A stretch of DNA of 64,000 nucleotides, taken from Tipula vernalis (taxonomy: Eukaryota > Arthropoda > Insecta > Diptera > Tipulidae). Each line of letters begins with the position of its first letter. Within the stretch, counting starts at the first letter, position 1. The notes beneath the pieces were generated by a model. That model was given only the letters and a program-made list of their open reading frames with translations, ran no database searches and was not told the origin of the DNA. The stretch lies in NCBI GenBank assembly GCA_958295665.1, contig OY282558.1:328759106-328823105 (forward strand), read 5' to 3'. The translations under genes were made by a program, and so were the position numbers. This document shows, piece after piece, positions 54,010-64,000 of this stretch.

Positions 54010-54290
54010 ACACGGTGAAACACGCTTATTCCGACATTAAACCGGATGTGAACCGTGAATTAGGCGCCGAGAAAATTATCGACAAAAAATATCTAGAATT
54101 ATTAATGGAAATCTCACTTATCCTTGAACCACTTATGCTAGTGCTACAAGAACTAAGCAAAGAAAGGCGACACTAATAACAGCTGAAGCCACTGTTACTT
54201 TGGTCTAAAAAGATCAAAGTATTGAAATCCTGTGGAAAATGCCCAAAAATTTGGTTGGTCCAAAACCACTTTGCTCGACGTTTTCAAAGT
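54010..54290 (+). pseudogene. Possible hAT-like transposase fragment
   Basis: The plus strand reads 'HAYSDIKPDVNRELGAEKII' then 'KKYLELLMEISLILEPLMLV' before two adjacent stops at about 54175, with a shifted continuation 'TAEATVTLV'. The helical, Leu-rich pattern with a 'L.P' block resembles the region between the two catalytic halves of some hAT transposases. There are no catalytic residues, so the call is tentative. Confidence 0.3.
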
Positions 54291-54332
54291 CCCTGGGGTC
54301 CAAAAAAGCAACAACAAAAAAATTACCGTCTA

Positions 54333-54565
54333 GATGTTATGGATGTCTGGATTTCTCGATGTCTCGATGTGTAGAGGTCTGAATGTCTGGATGTCTGAAC
54401 ATGATGTGATGGTTGGATGCTGCGACGTCACTATGGTATGATGGTATGACTGTAGGATGTATTAATGATATAGTGTCATGATGGTATAATGGAATAATAA
54501 TATGGTATGATGGAATGATTATTTAAGGTTATGATGGTACGACGGTACATATGCTATTATGGTAA
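54333..54565. repeat. Degenerate ATGTCTGG / ATGGTATG repeat
   Basis: Starts with 'gatgtctgg', 'gatgtctcg' and 'ggtctgaatgtctggatgtc' units (54333-54410). It changes into 'atggtatg(a)' units at 54431-54565 ('ctatggtatgatggtatgac', 'aatatggtatgatggaatga'). An ATG-rich microsatellite in two phases of drift. Confidence 0.85.
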
Positions 54566-55438
54566 GATATTGAGTAGGGTTTGAGTTGAAATTGAGTTGG
54601 GTTTGAGAGAGAAGTTCGACGTAGAACTTGAAGGAACAACTGGATTTATTGAGCTACAGTGATGTCTTATATCATAAGGAACCATAAAACCTAACGATAA
54701 AATGGAAGGTTTAAACGTCGAGCAAGGACATAAGCGGATCTAAATTATGGATAATTTACACGAAGGAATTCTTACTATAATAAACCGTATATCAAAGGCT
54801 TGTTTTCAGTAGCGGGAAATATAGTTACAAAACATCGAAGTTACTTAGCCGTTTCTACACTTTCTACACTTAATGGCTTTTAATTTTTGAAATTTTTGAT
54901 AACTAAAAAATAAAAGTGAATATTATAACTCTTGAACTAACCTGCCTTTATTGAACGTACATATATTTACATAAGATAAATTGTTCGGATAATATACGTA
55001 TTACTTGTCTTACAGAATCTTGTAAAAAGACTTTCACATTTCTCGACGAACCAAGTTACCAAAGGTGCTATGCTTAAATTAATACGAACATTTTGTAAAA
55101 GTATTACGAAAACTAGGATTTTCGTTATGATTAAGGTGTTTTGTACTAACTTTTGTACTAACTCGCAATAGGAAAATTTGCGTAATGGTTCAAGAATAGC
55201 ACCAGAACTCAAAAACGTTGCTTAAGAAAATGTCATGTTCCTCCTTCCGGTGTTAACTTTAGGGCCCATTCGAGTTTTGGGGTTTCTTTGATAATTAGCA
55301 CGGAGCTGTACACTGTACGGAGCAAGTTGACCCTCATGCACAGTTTATAGTTGTGAAACATTCACGCTGTGCACAGGGCCTTCTTTTTGTTGATTTAACA
55401 GTTCACCATCTTGTTTTATTTATTTTGGTTTATTTAAA
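54566..55438. other. Unassigned stretch
   Basis: No supported gene. The minus-strand frame 54967-55212 has no motif. Confidence 0.35.
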
Positions 55439-55439
55439 C

Positions 55440-56628
55440 TAGGGCATGGATAAATTAATCGATTAATCGATTGTCCGATTAATCGGAAATTATTAATCGA
55501 CTATGAAATTGTGGATTGTAGTGAAATTTGGCATGTGTATTGGAAATGGGATTCTCAAATAATTTTTAAATGAACTTCTGGAATACGGCCAGGATAGAAC
55601 TTGGATATTTCTTAACCGATTTTTGATCTGGCTTCAGGAGATAAACCTCGACAGCTATCTAGTTCACAGAAATCTGAACCAGACAATAACTATTATGAAC
55701 TGTAGAGGTTTCTCTTTAGTAAATTTATTATACCTGCCGGGGAATTTATTCACAATCAAAGGAAACTTAAAAAAAAAGTTTGTGATCGCACGCGTAGCGT
55801 TAGTTGAACTACTTAGGGTATTGTAGGGTCCCGGAATTAGAAAAATCACTTTAGAATGTCATTTTCATAGTGCTTTCTTGCTCAAACACACTTTCAAAAT
55901 ATCACTTAAATCGGTTAAGGAATAATCAAGTTCCATCCTAATTTACCATATTCCAGGATGTTACCCAAAAATCAGTTAGAATCCAATTTCCAATACATAC
56001 GCAAAATTTCGCAAAATTCACCTCTAGGCCATATTCAGAGCTTTATCTAAAAATCATTTTGGAATCCGATTTCCAACGTACATTTCGAATTTCATCATAA
56101 TCGGTTAAGGAATAGCTGAATTCCTTCCCATTTCCCAGTTTTATCATAATCGCCTAACAAATAGCCAAGTTCTATTAGTAGTTCCAGAACTTTGTCCAAA
56201 AATTATTTTAAATTCCCATTTCTATCGCACATGTCAAATTTCACTAAAATCCGGTAAAAAATAGCCAAGTTCTATTCAAATTGGTCAAATTCCCGAACTT
56301 CATCTCAATATAATTTTAGAATACAACTTTCCCCATCTGTCGAATTTCATCGTAAGCGGTTGAAAAAAACCAAGTTTCATTCTAACTTGCCATATTCCAA
56401 AAATTCACCTAAAAATCATTTCAGTGTTGCTTTTTCAACGCGCATATCAAATTACATAATAATCTGTTAAAGAACAACGAAGTTCTATCCTAAATTGTCA
56501 AATATCAGAAATTCGTTTAAAATAATGTATAGCATAAAAGACTAATCGATTAATCGGTCTAAAAATGAACAATTAATCGTTTTTCGTTTTGTTCGGATAA
56601 TCGGTTTCCGTTGCGGTTCATCGCTCTA
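55440..56628. mobile_element. Palindrome-ended element with about 105-bp internal repeats
   Basis: Both ends carry 'atcgattaatcg' palindromes (55457-55500 and 56540-56585) and loosely inverted outer termini ('tagggcatgg', and 'tagagcgatg' on the other strand). Inside, a unit with 'aatcggttaaggaatagcc', 'aagttctatcctaa', 'ccatattcc.gaa' and 'aaaaatcattttagaat' recurs near 55909, 56099, 56147, 56249, 56353 and 56460, spaced about 100-107 bp where intact. The first unit near the left end (55505-55640) is in inverse orientation. Non-coding. A hAT-like non-autonomous element is possible; no target duplication was found. Confidence 0.7.
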
Positions 56629-56671
56629 ACGTGAAGCTAGTTTTTTGCGTGAAAATAAATTAATGGACTTA

Positions 56672-57295
56672 TTAGTTGTTTTCCAATCGACCAACCGCAA
56701 GCACCCGCTAGCAAACCGCTAGTAGAAAGGTTCTTGTCCTTGCTATGGTCGATTGGAACAACTAAAATGGATGATGTTAGTAAAACATACCCTATAAATC
56801 GTATATGTTTTGCAATTGCTGTCAAAATTTTAGTGTGGCGAACAATTAAAAATAAAAATATTTTTTTTTTAACAGCTTAACCAACGTATTGACAAATACG
56901 ATAGAAAAATGTTTATTTTTGACACACAAAAAATAAATATTTTTGATATAAAAAAGCGGTTCTACACTCAACCGTCTAGCGGCAAAATTTTGCGTAACTG
57001 CTTCTTACTGCTCGTAAAAAATAGCAAGAGCAGTTACGAGTAGTTCATTGAGTGCGAGTTTACGACCATTTTCTGAAGAAAAATTTTCAACAGGCAACCA
57101 ATCAACGTAGTCTATTTTGTAAACAAATTTCCCCTTCCGTACCTAATTCTTTTGTTTTCCATTTAAAATGTATTGAATCTGCTGAAAATTTTTCTTCAGA
57201 AAATGGTCGTAAACTCGCACTAAGCGAAGACAAAAACCTTTCTACTAGCGGTTTGCTAGCGGGTACTTGCGGTTGGTCGATTGGAAAACAACTAT
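56672..57295. mobile_element. Foldback cluster with nested inverted repeats
   Basis: Arm 56672-56740 ('tagttgttttccaatcgacc', 'ctagcaaaccgctagtagaa') is a near-perfect inverse of 57228-57295. A second pair, 57053-57094 and 57180-57221, shares 'gtgcgagtttacgaccattt' and 'ctgaagaaaaattttc'. A short third pair is 'gtaactgct' (56994-57002) with 'agcagttac' (57029-57037). 'tggtcgattgg.acaacta' at 56746-56765 also inverts the left tip. The two antiparallel frames over the outer arms encode almost the same peptide only because the arms are inverted copies. Confidence 0.8.
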
Positions 57296-57299
57296 TACT

Positions 57300-60200
57300 T
57301 ACTTTTAACGCCTTCCATTGTTTTTCATAATTTGCACTGCTTGCTCTTACTTGTCATCCAGTGTACATTCCTTGACACCGTGTGTAAAAAAATGCATACT
57401 AGGCGAAATACAAAACGCCGTGTGATAGTGTAAATTTGAACCGGTTCAATATAAAACCCACACCGTTCGAGCTGTACTCAAATGAGCTTACCGGAGTATT
57501 TAATGCAACAACTGTTTCCGAGGTAATATCAAACTTTACGATGAAATATTTTTCTACGGTTAATACACTTTCCTTAAATTTCAAAATTTAAATTTCAAAA
57601 CTAAAATATATCTAGTAAGCTTTTAAATATGAATTCTTTCTGTCACGTTTTACCGTTTTTTTAAAAACATTTTATGACATTTTATTGATTGAAATTTCAG
57701 TGACATGTTGATCAATTTATTATTTGTGAATAGCTTTAATATAATCGCCTCTAGAGCAGTGCTGTCGCTCTGAAAACTTTAAACGGAGTACTTTTCAAAT
57801 TTTTAGGAGAGTTTTTCTAGTCAGATGGGAGTACATACCAAATACAATACGTAATTGGTGGTGTTTTGGGTTTTAAAATATCACGATCCAGCAAATTACC
57901 CTAAAACTGCATTTAGATTTTGAGTCAAATTTCAATATTAAATAAAAACTGTTTTATTTATTGGTTTAGAGCTCTTTATCTGATCGGCCACAACTCTCCA
58001 AGAAATCACAGATATTTTAAGATTATCGTTTTGAGATTTTTAAGTTCTTCTCGTAGGGAAGAGTACCGATCAGCGGAAACGGAAGCACAATTTTTAATTT
58101 TTAGCTAATTTTACCTAAATTTTACGTGGTAAATGGAAAATTTATGTTAAAGCAGCTGTAGCTTTAAACCCTTTTCACTTTCAAAAGCGACCTACATATA
58201 TGCAAATTCAAATATGTCAAATATCCGAACATGTTCGTCATTTTCACAAAGCTAATTTTCAAGAATTGGAAAATATTTTCGTGCAATTTACAAAAAATGT
58301 TATTGCCAAAAAATAACTAAACCTGGACGACATCTGAAAAAATCGCCTTATAAAAAACGAAACGTCTCGAAATATGTCATGTATTTGAATTAAAGGAAAT
58401 TGCTATATAACATTGGTTTAGTGGCGACAACTGTACTGCGATTTTGTTGTGTACATGAGAGTATGGGAGTAAATAACCGGAACGCAATAGTATTTTCAAA
58501 TGTTGATGTGTTAGTGAATGTTGTTATTGTTTATTTTTTATTTGATGTGGTTTTCGATTCACCAAAAAAGAGCAAGCCTGCTCTTTCTGCTGTCAAACTG
58601 TTCGATTTGTCAAGAAAAGTCGCTCGGTCGAGCAAAATTGTTGTTGTTTTACGAATCTCGATTTTTTGGCAGATTTACTAACAAAACACAAAAAGAACTG
58701 TCATTTTGAAAGCGTCATTTGTGTTTTATGTTTTTTTGTGTTTCTGGTTTATTTATATATAAATATTTTATATTAAAGAATTAACCTGTTGTTGTTATGT
58801 TGTTTTGCATATAACACAATATGTTGTTTTTTATCGAGTGTAAAAATCATAGGATATGTTTATATAAACGTCGAAAACACATACATATATAATACGGAGC
58901 AACTGTTCGATTCACACAGCAATAGAGAGTGATCTTTCAAAGATTTGGTAAAAGGCGAATCGAAATCGACATGAGATTGACGAGAGTTAATTTTAAAATA
59001 TTAGGGATTTAGAATATAAATTATTTTAGATTTTTAAAATTTAAATGGGGCAAAAATCAGTAGCCGCCAAAAGTTAAACTTCAGCCAAATTATTTAAAAA
59101 TGCTACAATATATTAAAATTATAGATAAAAAATAAATACTCCCCTATATTGTACGTGTACATGTATTATAAATACTCCACTATAATGTACGCACTAATGT
59201 ATTACATTCATTACTTACCTACCATATATATAAATATATATATTAATTTAGTTTAGTTTAAATTTGTTCTTAATCTAAAAAAAAATTTTATTAAAATTGA
59301 CAAAAAAAATTGTAAACCTAAAACATACAATTCAAAATGTCAATATTCCCATATTCCCAATCTAAAAAGCATGGGAAAAAATATTCCCATAGGAAGATAA
59401 GCACCAAAAAATTTGAACCGATTTCACCCGATTGAATAATTTTTGATGCTTACTGGTACAAATACCACACGAACACAAATAAAATTAATGACAACACACA
59501 GTAACAAAATTTTATACTTTACATGGTGTACGTATACAAAACTCCCTGTGAGTAAATTCCCATGTACACAACAAAATCGCACTTGGTGAAATCTCTTCTA
59601 TAAAAGTTTCATACCCGCTAACTTCATTCATAATTTGGAGGTGCTAAAGTAATTCATTGATCATCAAAGTATATTGGTTAAGTCAGATAATATCATTTCA
59701 ATGGAGTTTGTGCATAATCATAACAGCTCCATTTTGGGGCAGGGATGGAGGTTCTTAAATAACACATGGCCAGAATTCAACAAATATTGCAAGTTATACT
59801 CCTTAGACAAAAATTTGGAGGAATTAGATTTGGACATTTGTTACTGATGTTTTGGTTGATTAATGAAATTTTGGTTGATGCTATTTATCAGAAACATTGT
59901 TTCATCAATTTCTTTTTTTTTGTTTTTGTTTTACATAGCCAACTAATCCAGATAAAGTATGTACTACGTCTCCAGGAAATAGATGGCACGTTTGTGGTTA
60001 GATTTTAGTAGAATTTATATCTGAGATTTGAGATATTAAGTCGATTCGTTAAATATCGCCTAATATAAAATTTATTATTTCAAACACAGCATATGGGGTC
60101 GAATTTATTAATTAAACCATCGCTCAAAATCAGGATATTTTTGGGTTGAAACTTTAAATCAAAAATGACATTCGCAGAATTTATTTGTACATATTTAGCT

Positions 60201-60940
60201 AATTCAAACTATCTTCTCAGTCTCCAGCATCAAATGGATGGAAAATGCACATTTGTTGATGGATTGTAGTGAAATTTTATTTCGAAGATGTTAGGCCAAT
60301 TCTATATAAATATTGTAGTTCCTAACCTTAAACATATTAAATCACGTTCCAAAGAAGTTTTTAGGGCAGTCATTTGGGCTGGTGGCTTTTGGCTAGAAAG
60401 GTTAAATGAATGTTGAAATTTTCTTACAGTATTATTGTTCATAGAAGTCCTAGTCTAAGCTTAAGGAAGGATTTGAGCGCATTGTAAATCCAGACTTCTA
60501 TACATTGTTTTTGTGCGGTAAGGCTAAATGACATAGTTTGTCTTGCAGCGTAATTTCTGTATTCAGAACGTCCTAATGTAAATATTTAGCCAAAGCAGAT
60601 AAAAGTTGTTTTGTTAAAATCGGAATTATCTTTTTGTAAGTTTTATCAACAAATCTTCAGATTTTGAAAAAAAGAAGGTTTATGAAGTTGAAATAATTTT
60701 GTTCGCAAAGTTGACATGTTTAAATTTTGATTGGCTGCTAAAATGACTGACACATTACTGCAAGAAAACCGTGTTACGGGTTTTTACCGGAGAATGAGCC
60801 CATACCTCTAGAGGTATTATTTCTGAGTAATATTTTTTTAGTATTACTAATACCGATTATTAACTCTGATTTTGTTTTATTTGTTTGTATTGCTCGAATG
60901 GTGCTCAGCGATGTTTCATCCAGACTGAAGCACTGAGTAA
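57300..60940. other. Long AT-rich stretch without genes
   Basis: Small frames (58400-58709, 59766-60008) show no motif. A direct repeat 'aaatactcc.ctata.tgtac' lies near 59135 and 59171. 'gagcaagcctgctctt' near 58570-58585 is a small palindrome. Nothing can be named. Confidence 0.4.
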
Positions 60941-60944
60941 AGAA

Positions 60945-61490
60945 ATGTTGAAAATTGTGGATGCTTTAGGTAATTCTTAAAGGTCGAAGATGAAAAATAG
61001 CGAATGTAATTTTGTTTGCTTGCTGTTCAACAAGTCTAAATGACCTAATATTAATTGTGCGTGTTCCCAAGCGATTACATTTTCCCATGTGACGTTTGAT
61101 TACATATTTCCCTGTCGAAAACTGTTTATAAAGCTTACCCCAAACCAACCTTTAAGCCATCATTGTATTATATAATTTTTGTTTAATAGTTGTGCGGAAA
61201 TTGTTTGTGCCGTATTTCTTTAATCGACGCTTTAGCCTGGCAGAGATGTTGACACTTTGTTTTTTGTTATTCTCTTGGTCGTAGTTTGCTTTTAACCAAG
61301 CAAGGATTCGCCGTTTTGCTACTGCCTGTTAAGATTAACCACTGAGGACTTTGTAATTCCAGCCAATTCGGCAATTTTACATTGTCTTAAGGTAATTTCT
61401 TTCAACAATTGTTTTACATAGCGTTTTGTATCCTCAAAAACATCTTGTTTTCGTCCCAAAATGATGGGGTTTACGCTACGTTTAAATCAC
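60945..61490 (-). pseudogene. Tc1-like transposase remnant
   Basis: The minus strand from about 61478 reads 'GRKQDVFEDTKRYVKQLLKE', then 'LRQCKIAELAGITKSSVVNL', a helix-turn-helix of the Tc1/mariner type, before a stop. Further down come 'RLKRRLKKYGTNNFR' near 61180-61240 and 'RLVWGKLYKQFSTGKYVI' near 61095-61150, the segments between DNA-binding domain and catalytic core. No DDE residues are readable below 61000. It is an old, frame-broken copy. Confidence 0.5.
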
Positions 61491-62250
61491 AATGTATCAC
61501 AAACGATTACACAATTGAAATGCCTAAAAACGAAGAAAAAAAATGAATCTCGACAAAACCGATAATAACGGGAAAATATTTTTCTGTGCAAAACAAAGGA
61601 ATATTTAAACAATGTAACAAAAGTCTCCTTTGGCTTCTAAGAAAATTTGCAGTAGTTTAAATGAGATATAAACAAATAGTTCATATGAAATTGGCTATGT
61701 ACTGTATGTTGTAATGACCAATTGTATTAGACAAAAGATTTCCAAATGTAAGAAATTCCGAAACATCTTTTAAGGACTGCCCCTGCTCAAAGGAGAAGTT
61801 TTGTAAAAGTAACTGGTTAGTTTCGTGTCGTTGGAGGAGTCGGACAGACCTACATTTTTATTTTATTTGAATGTTGTTAAGTGTTTGTGGAATATAACCC
61901 GTTGAAGCCGTCTTACTGCGTAAGACGCGAATCAGCATTTTGATGGTGTTTGGTATTCCATTCCCTTATGTACCGGTACGTTCACCATAATACGTGCGAG
62001 TCTTAATTGGTGATTCGGTGTCTCGAAACCGTTAGATTATTCGAGATTTTTGAGATTATCCGAGTATGTTTGAAATTGTCGGATGTATTTGATAGTTCGA
62101 TGTTACTCGAGGATCTTAGAGTCATATTCGGAGAATATGATTGTTCGATATTTACGAAATTTTCCGATCTATTTGATGGTACCATTATTATTGCATATCG
62201 TTTTGCTGAACTTAGCCTTAACTTGTTTAGTACCACATTGCTTAATAGTA
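61491..62250. other. Non-coding spacer
   Basis: Contains a perfect palindrome 'gtcttactgcgtaagac' at 61908-61924 and a run of loosely repeated 'tcgagat' or 'ccgagta' phrases at 62025-62175. No gene supported. Confidence 0.4.
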
Positions 62251-62257
62251 CTAAAAA

Positions 62258-64000
62258 ATTTATTTATTTATTATTTATTTACCAACTTTAAAAAAAATAT
62301 CTGGTTACAATTTTGAAATATTCTACATTACGTTACAAAAAAAAAACTATCAAAAATTAGAAAGAAAATCTGACATCAAAACCTTAAATGCATCGCTTGG
62401 CAAATTAAAATCAAAAATCGACCGTACTTTATTAAAAGCAACCGAGACATTATAAACAGGTTCATTCATAGCTAAATTACTCCTCCGTATTGGTAATTTA
62501 AGAACAAACTCCCCACTCGATCATAACATACGTGTTGGAACGTAAATAGAAAATAAATCGAGAATCTCATTACAAATAATTTTACAAACAAGGAGATCAC
62601 AGACAAAAGTGACACACGTCGCAGTTTTACGAATAGAGAGAGGTTCCAATTTTAATAGTTTACGTCGTCCCCTATAAGGAGAAAGAATATAATTGGGAAG
62701 ATTATTGTCCCTAGGTAATCTATGCAAGGCATATTTTAAGAACTGTCTTTGAACCCTTTCTAGAAGATCAGAAGAATCTTGATAAAATGGATCCCAAATA
62801 ACTACGCCATAATCTAATTGCGAGCGCACTAACGTAATATACAAGATTCTAATCGCATAAGGATCCCAGAAGTCTTTGGAGAATCTTTTAACAAACCCTA
62901 ACATGGAAAACGGCTTAGAAACAATGCCCTGTATATGAATTTGGAAGGATAAATTAGAAGCGAATGTGATACCCAAATCTTTGAAAGTGTTCACTTTCTC
63001 AATTCTATGGTCTTTGAGAAAAAATTCGTAGTCGAAGTTCAAGATATTCCTTCTACGGGAAAATCGCATTGTTTTACACTTCTTAGTATTCAATAATAAA
63101 TTTTGATAAGTAACATCCGATAAATCCGACTGTAGCTCCTCTGCATCTCGAATATTCGAAATAGTTTTAAAAATTTTAATATCGTCAGCATATATAAGAA
63201 TCTCAAAATACTTAATGTAGTTAATCACATCATTAATAAAAGAATGAATAAAAGGAGACCCAAATGGCTTCCCTGGGGAACCCCTGACGTAACATGAATC
63301 CGTCTAGACATGTAATTCCCTATCTTAACGATTTGAGTTCTTCCATTTAAGTATGACTTAATCCACCTAATAGGTAAACTATTACAATCCAAAGATTCCA
63401 ATTTAAGGAATAGCAGTTTGTGATCAATTTTGTCAAAGGCCTTGCTAAAATCTAAATAACCTGTACATACATCCCCAATTCAAAAGCCGTTGAAATATAA
63501 TTGGTCAGTAAAAACAAATTCGAGACAGTTGATCTTCCAGGAAGGAATCCATGTTGCTTAGAAGAAATAAACCTACGAGTATAAAAAAAATAAAATCTTT
63601 GACTGTTTTTTCAAAAAGCTTCGGCAAAACGGATAAAATACTGATGGCTCGATTAATTAGTAATATCACTTCTGGAACCTGACTTAAATATTGGTTTAAT
63701 TAAAGAGCATTTCCAAAAGTTCGGGAAGTATCCTTGTCGAAGGCTTTTGTTAAAAAGAACTGAGATTGGAAAAGCGACAGCATATGCTGTCATTCTAAGA
63801 ACCAAGGGAGGGATGGAATCGAACCCTGCACTTTGATTGATATCAAGCGAGAGTAGACCATTCAAAACAGTATCAAGTTCCAATTGCAAAGAACAATTTA
63901 TATTAGCCACTGAACAATAGCTCGATATCGAATCTGTCGTTAACGGTTTCTTTACATAAACACTCTCAAAAAAGTCAGCGAACAAGTTACAATTATCTTT
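62258..64000 (-). mobile_element. Jockey/CR1-type LINE, 3' part, runs off the window
   Basis: The minus strand contains the RT and C-terminal region of a non-LTR element, a 3' UTR (62281-62520) and a simple tail of 'aaataaat' units (62258-62281) that marks its 3' end. The 5' part, including the endonuclease, lies beyond the window. Confidence 0.85.
62521..64000 (-). pseudogene. LINE reverse transcriptase (partial at window end)
   Basis: Order on the minus strand: 'SAGFDSIPPLVLR' and 'GYFPNFWKCSLIKPIFKSGS' (63653-63985); then 'QHGFLPGRSTVSNLFLL' near 63500-63550; 'YLDFSKAFDKIDH' near 63420-63460 (first catalytic Asp); 'VTSGVPQGSHLG' near 63260-63300; the catalytic 'ILIYADDIKIF' with YADD at 63181-63192; then the thumb and C-terminal blocks 'TFKDLGITFASNLSF', 'SQLDYGVVIWDP', 'RGRRKLLKLEPL', ending at a stop at 62521. 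Frame breaks near 63240, 63480 and 63640 interrupt it. The catalytic motifs are intact, so it is a relatively young but inactive copy. Confidence 0.85.

Noticed and set aside
56637..57330. Two antiparallel frames (56637-56825 minus, 57052-57330 plus) with almost the same peptide '..KNLSTSGLLAG.CGWSIGKQ'
   Set aside because: The identity is a direct result of the inverted arms of a foldback element; neither frame has any other support as a gene.
1..64000. CRISPR arrays, operons, ribosome binding sites, phage or plasmid features
   Set aside because: The sequence is eukaryotic with introns and retrotransposons; the tandem repeats present have no CRISPR spacing and no cas genes exist.

Overview
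The window reads as an AT-rich insect nuclear genome packed with transposable elements, most of them broken. The mix of Jockey-type LINEs, two BEL/Pao LTR elements, a Copia element, Tc1/mariner and hAT relics and MITEs, plus dipteran-looking filler such as 'acatatgtaggt' at 33,019-33,030, the TGTC-type microsatellite near 42,500 and 'taggttaggttaggttgg' near 50,125, favours a higher fly. Species is not determinable from sequence alone. I see no bacterial or plasmid genes, no rRNA or tRNA genes and no CRISPR array.

Layout. 0-8.3 kb: a foldback hairpin, Tc1/mariner relics, a GATC-rich candidate MITE and LINE reverse transcriptase fragments. 8.99-11.58 kb (minus): the most gene-like unit of the window, a five-exon gene of the arthropod family with a W-x-D-x-C...QNKN core (the family I know as DUF7869-like). 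It has a tandemly duplicated internal exon/intron unit, one -1 frame break and a 65-bp minisatellite just upstream. LINE reverse transcriptase lies on one side (7.05-8.3 kb) and LINE endonuclease on the other (12.4-13.25 kb), both minus strand and in the order expected of one LINE cut in two. The gene block may therefore itself be the cargo of a mobile element. 14.9-15.5 kb (plus): a likely promoter, 5' UTR and first coding exon of an unidentified host gene, ending at a splice donor. No later exon was recognised in the window, so much of the rest could be a transposon-filled intron.

17.2-31.1 kb: a mariner remnant, then two BEL/Pao elements in the same orientation (minus). The first carries gag, protease, RT, RNase H, integrase, DUF5641 and an envelope-like region. 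The second has a clear 5' LTR, a tRNA-like primer binding site, a leader with two minisatellites, and a decayed gag-pol whose integrase glutamate and RT motif are altered. 31.5-32.2 kb: a Jockey fragment. 34.6-38.9 kb: mostly non-coding, with several inverted repeats. 38.98-47.97 kb: a hAT transposon with recognisable ends and transposase, split by about 5.9 kb of nested repeats that include a Harbinger-type MITE with perfect inverted ends.

48.1-49.0 kb: a foldback element with roughly 150-bp inverted termini and an 8-bp target duplication. 49.1-51.8 kb: a decayed Copia element with substitutions at protease and integrase catalytic residues and a small insertion. 53.1-57.3 kb: a hAT MITE with target duplication, a degenerate microsatellite, an element built from palindromic ATCGATTAATCG ends and about 105-bp internal repeats, and a nest of inverted repeats. 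60.9-64.0 kb: a Tc1-like remnant and the 3' part of a Jockey/CR1-type LINE that runs off the window. Apart from the 15.2-kb exon, and perhaps the 9-11.6 kb gene, nothing looks like a host protein-coding gene. The genes do not form a pathway; the order that can be read is the nesting of insertions.
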